Source: Filomicrobium sp.
Lineage (GTDB): Bacteria; Pseudomonadota; Alphaproteobacteria; Rhizobiales; Hyphomicrobiaceae
Direction of reading: 5' to 3'
Length of the DNA stretch: 42,038 bases
Assembly: GCA_002689605.1 (NCBI GenBank)
Contig: NZGY01000158.1
Coordinates: forward strand, 20,991-63,028
How positions within the stretch are numbered: the stretch's first letter is position 1; every line of letters begins with the position of its first letter. Of the stretch, positions 18,257 to 26,478 are shown piece by piece. The notes beneath the pieces are model-generated. The model saw nothing but the letters and a program-made list of their open reading frames with translations. It made no database searches and was not told the origin of the DNA. A program made the translations under genes and the position numbers.

Positions 18257-19144
18257 ATGGAAAAGATCGAGATTCAATTCACGCTGTTCTCAGCATTCTA
18301 CTCGCCTCTGATTTCTGCCATGTCCGGCGGTTTCCTCACAGAAGAAGGTCTTGACGCGAGCTGGTCCGTTGCCCCGCCAGGTGTCTCGGCCATCAAGGCG
18401 CTTGAAGAAGGTAAAGCCCAAGTCATCCAATCAGCACTTAGCCAGGGCTTCACATCGCTAGGCAAAGGTGAGACGCCGACGGCGGTCCACTTCGCACAGA
18501 TCAACGAAATGGATGGCTTCTTTCTGACCGCTAGAGAACCTGACCCTGACTTCAACTGGAAGAAACTCGAACGCTCCGAGGTTGTTCTGTTCGGCGGCGG
18601 GCAACCGTTGGCTATGTTCAAGTACGCCTGCGACAAAGCCGGCATCGACTTTGACAAGCTCAAGGTGATCAATGTCGGTGGTGCTGCCGACATGGACAAA
18701 GCCTTCCGCGATGGCCAGGGAAACTACGTCCAGCAGCAGGGCCCGTTCCCACAACAGCTGGAGAAGGACGGCGTTGGACATATCGTGGCAGAGGTTGGCA
18801 AGCAGATCGGTCCGAATGGCTTTTCAAGTCTTGCTGCGACGCGTGAGTGGTTGGCAACAGACCAAGCGAAAGCCTTCACGCGTGCCTACAAGAAAACTCG
18901 CATCTACATGAATGAGACGCCAGCCGCTGAAATTGCGAAGGCGGAGAAGTCTTACTTCCCAATGATCGACGAGGATGTTCTAGCCAAGTGCATTGAATCC
19001 TATCAGAAGCTGGGATGCTGGACGCCGCATATCGAAATCACCAAGCCAGCGTATGAAGTGACACTCGACGTGTTTGAACACTTTGGCACGTTGAAAAAGC
19101 GCTATGCCTACGAACAGGTCTGCACGTTGCCGCCTGAGGTTTGA
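18257..19144 (+). CDS. ABC-type substrate-binding protein-like (NMT1/THI5-like) protein without an evident signal peptide
   Basis: GGFLTEEGLDASWSVAPPGVSAIKALEEGKAQVIQSALSQ periplasmic binding-protein-like pattern; N-terminus MEKIEIQFTLFSAFYSPLISAMS is not a classical signal sequence. Confidence 0.65.
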   Translation: MEKIEIQFTLFSAFYSPLISAMSGGFLTEEGLDASWSVAPPGVSAIKALEEGKAQVIQSALSQGFTSLGKGETPTAVHFAQINEMDGFFLTAREPDPDFNWKKLERSEVVLFGGGQPLAMFKYACDKAGIDFDKLKVINVGGAADMDKAFRDGQGNYVQQQGPFPQQLEKDGVGHIVAEVGKQIGPNGFSSLAATREWLATDQAKAFTRAYKKTRIYMNETPAAEIAKAEKSYFPMIDEDVLAKCIESYQKLGCWTPHIEITKPAYEVTLDVFEHFGTLKKRYAYEQVCTLPPEV

Positions 19145-19155
19145 TTTATTGTTTT

Positions 19156-19178
19156 CCTCTCCTCGCCGCGGGGAGAGG
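19156..19178. terminator. Intergenic hairpin, terminator- or REP-like
   Basis: CCTCTCCTCG (19156-19165), CCG loop, CGGGGAGAGG (19169-19178); 10-bp stem with one G:T pair and no strong downstream T-run. Confidence 0.5.
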
Positions 19179-19225
19179 GACATCCATTCACGCTCCTACG
19201 CAAAGACTATGGGCACTGAACTTCC

Positions 19226-20023
19226 ATGAACACGCCTGAATATGAAATTTACGCCATCAAGTACGCCGAGCGCATGGGGACGCGCGGCTCAATCTTCATC
19301 GGCGGCGACCCGCATGATGCACCATTGGCAATGGACTATTTCGTCTGGGTGATTAAATCAGCAACGCGTGCATTCGTCGTTGATGTTGGCTTCGGGCAAG
19401 CAGAAGGCGAGCGGCGCGGGCGAACGTTTCTGCGTTGCCCGGCTGAGAGCCTCAAGCTTGTTGGCGTTGATGCCAACGATGTGGAAGATGTGATCATCAC
19501 ACACATGCACTACGACCACGCCGGCAACATCGACAAGTTTCCCAAGGCGCGCTTCCACATCCAGGATGCTGAGATGTCATACGTCACGGGTCGGGCTATG
19601 ACTCACAAGGTTCTGCGTCATTCATTTGTTCTGTCCGATGTCACTGATATGGTTGGGATGGTCTTCCATGACCGAGTCGACTTTCATGATGGCGAGGACC
19701 GCATTGCTCCGGGCATTTCCGTCCATCACGTGCCAGGACATTGTCGCGGGCTTCAATCATTGACCGTCAATACGGCACGAGGCACGGTTGTTGTCGCGTC
19801 TGATGCCGCGCACTACTACGAAGGCTACCTCGACGAGATACCATTTTCGACGCACGAAGACTTGTTCGGCATGCTTGAGGGTTATCGCAAGATCCGTAAG
19901 CTTGCGGATAGTGATGACCACATTGTCCCGGGACACGACCCAAAAGTTCTAAAGCGCTACCCCGCTCCATCGCCGGATCTCGAAGGCATCGTTGCGCGTG
20001 TCGATGTTGCGCCAACTAGTTGA
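19226..20023 (+). CDS. N-acyl homoserine lactonase-like metallo-beta-lactamase-fold hydrolase
   Basis: THMHYDHAGN (HxHxDH), VPGHCRGLQSL, ASDAAHYY, and VPGHDP. Confidence 0.85.
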   Translation: MNTPEYEIYAIKYAERMGTRGSIFIGGDPHDAPLAMDYFVWVIKSATRAFVVDVGFGQAEGERRGRTFLRCPAESLKLVGVDANDVEDVIITHMHYDHAGNIDKFPKARFHIQDAEMSYVTGRAMTHKVLRHSFVLSDVTDMVGMVFHDRVDFHDGEDRIAPGISVHHVPGHCRGLQSLTVNTARGTVVVASDAAHYYEGYLDEIPFSTHEDLFGMLEGYRKIRKLADSDDHIVPGHDPKVLKRYPAPSPDLEGIVARVDVAPTS

Positions 20024-20041
20024 TCAATGGGAGAGCACCTG

Positions 20042-20851
20042 ATGTCTACTGCTGAGGCACTCAAGTATACAGTTGAGGCTTACAATCTCTCACACGCATC
20101 CGAAAACAAGATCCACGACGATACGATTGCACAGCAGTTGGGCTTCACTGGCGGACTGGTTCCCGGTGTTGAAGTGTTTGCATATGCGACCCATCCAACC
20201 GTAGCGCATTGGGGGGCGGAGTTTCTTAAGCGGGGCCGAATGCAGTGCCGATTTGCCAAACCGGTCTACGATGGCAGGATGGCAGAGATCGCCGGCCAGG
20301 CTGTAGACGGGAATGCCTTGGAAATTACTGTCGAAAGCGACGGTGTGTTGTGTGCCACAGGTAGAGCAGAGCTGCCCAAAACGAAGTCAGCGGCGCCAAA
20401 CCCTAATGACTATGTCAGCAGTGTACCACCGACTGACAGACCTCTCGCGACTGAGGAAAGTCTGGCGGTTGGCACTGTGCTTTGCATTGCACCGGACGTG
20501 CTGACGAAAGACATTGCCGACCAATACCTCGCTGACGTCCGGGAGAAATCACATGTCTACAGCGAACTAGGTCTTGCCCATCCCGGCTGGCTGCTGCGGT
20601 TGTGCAATCTGGCTCTTAAAGACAATGTCCTTCTACCACCCTGGATCCACGTCGGTAGTGACATTCAGTTCTTCTCACATGCCAAAGTGGGCGAGGCGCT
20701 GTCGGTGCGATCGACTGTGACTTACAATTACGAACGCAAGGGCCACCGCTTTGTCGATATGGATTGCCTGGTGCTCGCCGACGACACCCGCCCTGTCGCG
20801 CAAGTCAAGCACACGGCGATCTACCAGTTACGACACATGGCGGTGAGCTAG
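20042..20851 (+). CDS. MaoC-like hotdog-fold protein
   Basis: NKIHDDTIAQQLGFTGGLVPGVEVFAYATHP hotdog hydratase-like segment; C-terminal second half. Confidence 0.65.
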   Translation: MSTAEALKYTVEAYNLSHASENKIHDDTIAQQLGFTGGLVPGVEVFAYATHPTVAHWGAEFLKRGRMQCRFAKPVYDGRMAEIAGQAVDGNALEITVESDGVLCATGRAELPKTKSAAPNPNDYVSSVPPTDRPLATEESLAVGTVLCIAPDVLTKDIADQYLADVREKSHVYSELGLAHPGWLLRLCNLALKDNVLLPPWIHVGSDIQFFSHAKVGEALSVRSTVTYNYERKGHRFVDMDCLVLADDTRPVAQVKHTAIYQLRHMAVS

Positions 20852-20963
20852 GCCAGATTTCAATCGGTCATACTTATCAAAGCCCCGCACCCAAACGATT
20901 TTAATCGACGCATGCGCTTCCGTATATCTAGCTCACAAAGAGCAAAGAGAAAGGAAACGCACA

Positions 20964-21197
20964 ATGTTCGGTCGTATCATGTCGGGACGAATTGAAGCCC
21001 TGGAAGCCAAGAAGGATATTCTGGACGCACGGATTCAGCAGGAACATGCGCGACCGCAGCCTGATAGCATTCGACTGCAATCATTGAAGCGTATGCGCCT
21101 CAGATTGAAAGACGATCTCGTCCGGATGCAGCAGCGCGCCGCCCGCGCGATCCGCCAGGGCAGACATGCTCGCGGCCAACTTACCGCTGCCTTCTAA
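20964..21197 (+). CDS. YdcH/DUF465 family small protein
   Basis: RIEALEAKKDILDARIQQEHARPQPDSIRLQSLKRMRLRLKDDL. Confidence 0.75.
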   Translation: MFGRIMSGRIEALEAKKDILDARIQQEHARPQPDSIRLQSLKRMRLRLKDDLVRMQQRAARAIRQGRHARGQLTAAF

Positions 21198-21233
21198 GTC
21201 AGGATTGGCGACCTTATTCGCATTAGCTACATA

Positions 21234-21506
21234 GTGACAGCCGTGATCGACCAGCGCGCATACCAATGCAATCACCGCAGGAGCCTTGTTCTCTGGCGAG
21301 GCAAGCAGTGGTCGGTCACGAGCAATGGAATTGAGACCTCGGACGAGAGTATTCCGCACGTGGTCATCCCTTCGCATGACTTCGATAGGATGCAGGACAT
21401 TCTCGATGGGCACTACTCGCCGATGCTGCCGGGTAACGCCACTTGGTTCGACCATCGCGATTTTACGACTGTGATGGCGCAAGCCAGGATTATGCTGCAG
21501 CGGTAA
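21234..21506 (+). CDS. Hypothetical protein
   Basis: GTG-start ORF; WSVTSNGIETSD and TWFDHRDFTTVMAQARIML look protein-like but no firm family. Confidence 0.4.
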   Translation: MTAVIDQRAYQCNHRRSLVLWRGKQWSVTSNGIETSDESIPHVVIPSHDFDRMQDILDGHYSPMLPGNATWFDHRDFTTVMAQARIMLQR

Positions 21507-21515
21507 GCCGGGGCG

Positions 21516-22070
21516 CTAAGCCGGTAGCTTGATACCCGTCGCTGTCTCCCAATCCTCTCTCGTCAGAGTATAGCACTTCGTCATCGCCGGGCTTAGCCCA
21601 ACCTGCAATTCAGCATCATACGCGAATTTGGCACCCAATCGTGTTGTTGCGATTTGTGAGCGCTGATTGGTGGGCGCGATGTGGAACCAAACTCGCTCGA
21701 AATGTTTGAGCGCATGGCCTACCATCAATTCCTTCATTTCCTTGTTCCAGCTCCCTCCCCAGTGAGAGCGCGCAAGAAAGGTGAAACCAATCCCATACTC
21801 TCCAGGATGATCGGGGACCGGGTAGAAACGGGAGCAACCGATTACCTCGCTGGTATCGCGCACGCTAACAGCCAGCGTGCCGCCTGAAGCCAGCCGGTAG
21901 TCGAAATAGGGATAGAAGACTTCCTGCTCATGACGGTTTGAGGCCGGATGTTGCGCCCAGGTTTCAGGATCGCTGGCAGCCGCGTAAAGCGCATCACGGT
22001 CTGATTCCTGAAGCGGGCGCAGGTGGAGGCGATCACTGACGAGCGTCGCGTTCGCATCAAAAGTTGTCAT
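21516..22070 (-). CDS. GNAT family N-acetyltransferase
   Basis: LVSDRLHLRPLQESDRDALYAAASDPETW typical RimJ-like acetyltransferase start; start trimmed to MTTFDANATLV. Confidence 0.85.
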   Translation of the reverse strand: MTTFDANATLVSDRLHLRPLQESDRDALYAAASDPETWAQHPASNRHEQEVFYPYFDYRLASGGTLAVSVRDTSEVIGCSRFYPVPDHPGEYGIGFTFLARSHWGGSWNKEMKELMVGHALKHFERVWFHIAPTNQRSQIATTRLGAKFAYDAELQVGLSPAMTKCYTLTREDWETATGIKLPA

Positions 22071-22203
22071 TGCTTTGGTCCTCTTTGACACGGGGCCGCG
22101 ACACAGTTTTCGTGAGCAGCATCAGGGCTCCGGTTCGAAGCAGCTGTCAATGCGGCGCGAGTCAATGTTAAAAGATTGCCCAGTGGCGCGGCTGCCCCTT
22201 GCT

Positions 22204-22625
22204 CTAAGGCAAGCTCGGCGATCGTTCTGGATGCTGGGGCAGACCGTCATTAAGCTCGAGCCAAGCAACCTTTTCTGACACCCAGATGTGCTCGGTTGGC
22301 GAGAACAGGTCGCGCTCTTCGAAGGCGGATAGTGCAATTCCCATGAAGGTGCCGTTGGTGCGACGCGCCCATAGTCGGGTTCCGCACTGCGGGCAGAGCA
22401 CGCGCTCAAGCGCAGTGAAGACAGATGCGCGGCAGTGGTGCCTGTCACCTTGACCTTGGCCTGTTCAAACAGCGCACGCGCAAAGAATGGCGAGGAGAAG
22501 GCTGACTGGCGCTGATGGCAGTGACATGCCCTGATATTGATCGGATCGCCTTCCGCAACGAATGTGACTGCTCCGCAGGTGCACTTGCCTTTGTGAGACA
22601 TTTCTGAGCTCCAAACCTTGAACAA
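22204..22625 (-). pseudogene. GFA (glutathione-dependent formaldehyde-activating enzyme-like) family protein, frameshifted
   Basis: GKCTCGAVTFVAEGDPINIRACHCH in one frame; ALERVLCPQCGTRLWARRTNGTFMGIALSAFEE in another; junction near 22405-22430. Confidence 0.7.
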
Positions 22626-22711
22626 CTTGGTAAGCAGGCTTTAAAGGGTGCCCAAGGCTTAGACTTCGTATGATAATGGCGCAAGCAGTTGGTATCTGGT
22701 GGATAAGACAT

Positions 22712-23185
22712 ATGGGAAAGTTCTTCGAAGAGTTCGCTGTTGGTGATCAATACGTAACGCCCGAGCGGATCATCACGGTAGAAGACATTCAAGCCTTCGC
22801 GAACCTGACGGAGGACCACAATCCAATCCATGTCGATCCTGAGTTTGCAGCACGAAGTGTGTTTGGAAAATGCATTGCTCATGGTCCGATGATGGTTGGG
22901 ATCACATTCGGCCTGCTCAGCAAGCTGGATCTTTTGGACGGAACAATAATCGCTCTAAAGGGAATTGAGTGGTCGTTCAATGGGCCGATCAAGGCTGATG
23001 ACGCGGTCCGTGTCGTGGCTGATGTCATCGAAACGCGCATAAGCAAGAAAGTGCCAGACAGAGGCGCAGTGACGTTCAAGATTGCAGTGCTCAATCAAGA
23101 CGGCGATCAAGTACAGATTGGTTCAGCGACAGGTATCATGATGACGAAGGACAATCCAGCGGCTTTGCCTCAGAATGCCTCCTGA
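22712..23185 (+). CDS. MaoC family dehydratase
   Basis: FFEEFAVGDQYVTPERIITVEDIQAFANLTEDHNPIHVDPEFAARSVFGKCIAHGPM. Confidence 0.92.
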   Translation: MGKFFEEFAVGDQYVTPERIITVEDIQAFANLTEDHNPIHVDPEFAARSVFGKCIAHGPMMVGITFGLLSKLDLLDGTIIALKGIEWSFNGPIKADDAVRVVADVIETRISKKVPDRGAVTFKIAVLNQDGDQVQIGSATGIMMTKDNPAALPQNAS

Positions 23186-23208
23186 CCATCATTCACCGGA
23201 GACGCACT

Positions 23209-24813
23209 ATGCAAGACGAAGCCGACTGCGATTACGTCATTGTCGGAGCAGGTTCAGCAGGCTGTGTCCTTGCCAACCGCCTAAGCGCCGATGGCGCCAA
23301 GGTCGTCTTGCTGGAAGCGGGGCCATCTGACTGGCATCCGATGATCCATGTACCGGCCGGAATTCTGAAGCTTCTCTACAACGAAGCGGTCAATTGGAAA
23401 TACGAAACCGAAGCGGAACCCAATGCCGGGGGCCGCCAGATTTACTGGCCCCGTGGCCGCGTTTTGGGTGGATCCAGCTCAATCAATGGCATGCTGTTCG
23501 TGCGCGGCAATGCAGCCGACTACGATGGCTGGGCGCAAATGGGGTGTACCGGTTGGTCTTATGAAGATTGCCTCCCGCACTTCAAAAGCATGGAGAGCTA
23601 CGCGCCGGGCGACGATGCGCATCGCGGTAAGAATGGCCCACTCAAAATTGAAGACTACCGAACAGTCCTACCCCTCACCCATCACTTTGTTGAGGCGGCG
23701 CAAGCAGCCGGATTTCCATTTACGCCTGACCTGAGCGGAGCCCAGCAGGAAGGTGTTGGCTACTCGCAGATGTCGCGCAACGGACGTTATCGCGGTTCAA
23801 CAGCACAAACCTTCCTGGCTGAGGCGCGGAAACATCCGAACCTCAAAGTCGAAACGAATGCCTACGCAACGAAATTGCTGTTCGATGGAAAGCGCTGCAC
23901 CGGCGTCGCGTTTAACCAGAAGGGGCAGCAGCGCGAGATCAAGACGTCGCGTGAAGTCATTGTCTCTGGCGGCTCGGTGAACTCGCCACAGCTCTTGCAG
24001 ATTTCAGGCATTGGCCCGGCAGAGCACCTGAAGAGTATTGGCGTTCCGGTTGTTCACGATTTGCCGGGTGTCGGTGCCAACTTGTCAGATCACTACGTTG
24101 TACGCGTCTCCTACCGCATTAAGGAACTCCTCTCGATAAATGAGTATTCCCGCGGCATGCGGCTTGCCGGTGAAGTAATGAAGTGGCTGGCGACGGGTAA
24201 AGGCGCGTTGACCTTCGGGGTTTCCAGCGCTCAGGTTTTTTGTCGGAGCCGGGAAGGGCTCGCGAGCCCCGACATTCAGCTGCTGTTTTCACCGGCAAGC
24301 TATGACGAGAAGGTCTTTGGTGCCCTCGAGAAGCAGCCTGGCGCTACCATCGCTGTAAGTATTGCGCGCCCCGAGAGCCGCGGTAGCATCATGGCAAGAT
24401 CGGCCGATGCTGCCGTACGCCCTGCGATCAAGCCTAACTATCTCGATGCACATGGTGACATCAACGTCCTTCTAGCGGGTATCTGGCACGCCCGGCGCAT
24501 CTTTGCCTCTTTGTCGATCTCCAAATATGCGGCGCACGAGGTTACACCTGGCCAAGATGTTCAAACGGAAGATGAACTTGTCGAACACGCCCGCAATTTC
24601 GGCACGACCCTCTATCACCCGGTCGGTACCTGCAAAATGGGGACAGACCCGATGGCGGTGGTTGATCCGCGGCTCCACGTGCATGGGTTGCATGGGCTAC
24701 GCGTGATTGATGCGTCTGTCATGCCGACGGTCAGTACCGGCAACACAAATGCGCCGACAATCATGATCGCAGAGAAGGGCGCATCTATGATTTTGCAGGA
24801 TAATTCACCGTAG
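23209..24813 (+). CDS. GMC family oxidoreductase (choline dehydrogenase-like)
   Basis: [52 protein letters not shown], and C-terminal [22 protein letters not shown]. Confidence 0.95.
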   Translation: MQDEADCDYVIVGAGSAGCVLANRLSADGAKVVLLEAGPSDWHPMIHVPAGILKLLYNEAVNWKYETEAEPNAGGRQIYWPRGRVLGGSSSINGMLFVRGNAADYDGWAQMGCTGWSYEDCLPHFKSMESYAPGDDAHRGKNGPLKIEDYRTVLPLTHHFVEAAQAAGFPFTPDLSGAQQEGVGYSQMSRNGRYRGSTAQTFLAEARKHPNLKVETNAYATKLLFDGKRCTGVAFNQKGQQREIKTSREVIVSGGSVNSPQLLQISGIGPAEHLKSIGVPVVHDLPGVGANLSDHYVVRVSYRIKELLSINEYSRGMRLAGEVMKWLATGKGALTFGVSSAQVFCRSREGLASPDIQLLFSPASYDEKVFGALEKQPGATIAVSIARPESRGSIMARSADAAVRPAIKPNYLDAHGDINVLLAGIWHARRIFASLSISKYAAHEVTPGQDVQTEDELVEHARNFGTTLYHPVGTCKMGTDPMAVVDPRLHVHGLHGLRVIDASVMPTVSTGNTNAPTIMIAEKGASMILQDNSP

Positions 24814-25023
24814 TAGTCGCCTGTGGCTTGCGAAACCACCCTAACCAATTGAATGAATTCTGCTTTTCCCAAGAACCTTTGACTGGGCATACTGATTAAT
24901 CCAGTATTCACTGAGGCTGTGCAATTGGTGCATACGTAGAAAACTTAGATTGACTGTCCCGATTCCAGAGATTTTTGCTCCAATCATGAACCTTTCCCGA
25001 AATCACGGCGACCTACTCAACGG

Positions 25024-25614
25024 ATGGCGCCGAAACAGCGCCGAGACCTGACGATGAGCGGACCATCAGACACCGATCTCATCAAACGTATCGCCAACCA
25101 GGACCAGACTGCGGTCGAAGTTCTGTATGGGCGATATCAGGTCCGGGTGTTCCGGTTCATCCTGAGGTTGGTCAAATCCGAGGCTGTTGCCGAGGAACTG
25201 GCCAACGAGGTGTTCATGGAGGTTTGGCGCAATGCATCGCGCTTCGAAGGACGATCATCGCTGTCGAGTTGGATTTTGGGCATCGCCCACAATCGCTCTA
25301 TCAGCTCGCTGCGTAAGCGGCGTGAGTCCGAAATGGATGACGATGCAGCGGGCGCCATTCCTGATGATGCAGACAACCCGGAAGTCGTCGCACAGAAGAC
25401 CGACAAAGGTGCACTCCTTAGGGCGTGCATGGAGCGGCTCTCAGACGAGCACAAGACGATCATTGATCTCGTTTACTATCACGAGATATCGATTGCCGAA
25501 GTGTCCGAAACGATCGGTATCCCACAGAACACCGTCAAGACGCGCATGTTCTATGCGCGGAAGAAGTTGTCAGAATTCTTGATGGAGGCAGGTGTTGACC
25601 GCGGCTGGCCATAA
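25024..25614 (+). CDS. ECF-type RNA polymerase sigma-70 factor
   Basis: LIKRIANQDQTAVEVLYGRYQVRVFRFILRLVKSEAVAEELANEVFMEVWRNASRFEGRSSLSSWILGIAHNRSIS region 2 and IAEVSETIGIPQNTVKTRMFYARKKL region 4; alternative start at 25054. Confidence 0.93.
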   Translation: MAPKQRRDLTMSGPSDTDLIKRIANQDQTAVEVLYGRYQVRVFRFILRLVKSEAVAEELANEVFMEVWRNASRFEGRSSLSSWILGIAHNRSISSLRKRRESEMDDDAAGAIPDDADNPEVVAQKTDKGALLRACMERLSDEHKTIIDLVYYHEISIAEVSETIGIPQNTVKTRMFYARKKLSEFLMEAGVDRGWP

Positions 25615-25657
25615 TTGAACGTAAGATCAAATGGTTGCCGTTGCACACGGAAGCGCA

Positions 25658-26350
25658 ATGACCGATACGATCGAAAAATTCTCCGAGCGCGAAGAGATTG
25701 AAATGCTCTTGCCATGGTACGAGTCCGGCACACTTGATCCTGCCGACTTCGAACGCGTGGAACGCTATCTCGAGGCACATCCTGAGATGCAATCACAGCT
25801 TGAGCTTGTCGGGGATGAGCGGTTTGAAACGACCATTGCCAACGAGATGCTGGGTGCTCCATCACCAGGTGCGCTCGACAAACTGCGCGCATCCATTGCA
25901 GCTGAAACGCCTGCACCATCTCGCCTTGCTAGTGCCGGCAAGAGCATTTGGCAGGAAATTGCAAACCTATTCACAAGCCCGACTCCTCGTGCCGTGCAGT
26001 TTGCCGGCATCGCGGCCGCGCTGGTTCTGATGCTTCAGGCCGGCGTGATCGGTAGCCTCTGGCAGACGCCAACGAGTGGTGGTGCTCCGCAAGGGACATA
26101 TGCAACCGCCAGCGGTGAAGAAGGCAAAGGCTTCAGCGTGATTGTGCGATTTGCACCGACGGCCACGACTGATGCAATCGCAAAAGCCCTCAGCCCCCTG
26201 AGGGGTCAGATCATTTCTGGTCCTAAACCAGGCGGCATGTTCGAAGTCAAATTTGAGCTGGAAAAAGACAGTAAAGAAGCTCGCACTGCTGTAATCGAAC
26301 AACTCAAGTCGAACAAAACATCAGTCTTGCTCGTTTTGCCGAAGGGTTAA
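25658..26350 (+). CDS. Membrane anti-sigma factor-like protein with a C-terminal extracytoplasmic domain
   Basis: Directly downstream of the ECF sigma; EEIEMLLPWYESGTLDPADFERVERYLEAHPEMQSQLELV anti-sigma-like N-terminus; TM FAGIAAALVLMLQAGVIGSLW; C-terminal alpha/beta domain. Confidence 0.8.
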   Translation: MTDTIEKFSEREEIEMLLPWYESGTLDPADFERVERYLEAHPEMQSQLELVGDERFETTIANEMLGAPSPGALDKLRASIAAETPAPSRLASAGKSIWQEIANLFTSPTPRAVQFAGIAAALVLMLQAGVIGSLWQTPTSGGAPQGTYATASGEEGKGFSVIVRFAPTATTDAIAKALSPLRGQIISGPKPGGMFEVKFELEKDSKEARTAVIEQLKSNKTSVLLVLPKG

Positions 26351-26478
26351 CCTTCCTTCGCGATTATCTGGTAAGATTTTTTCTGTTATGATGGAGAATA
26401 TTCTGTCGTATTGATCAGCGAACGTATGTTTTGCAGCACAATACGGTAGCCCAGGCCCATTTAACGAAAGTGAAGGCC

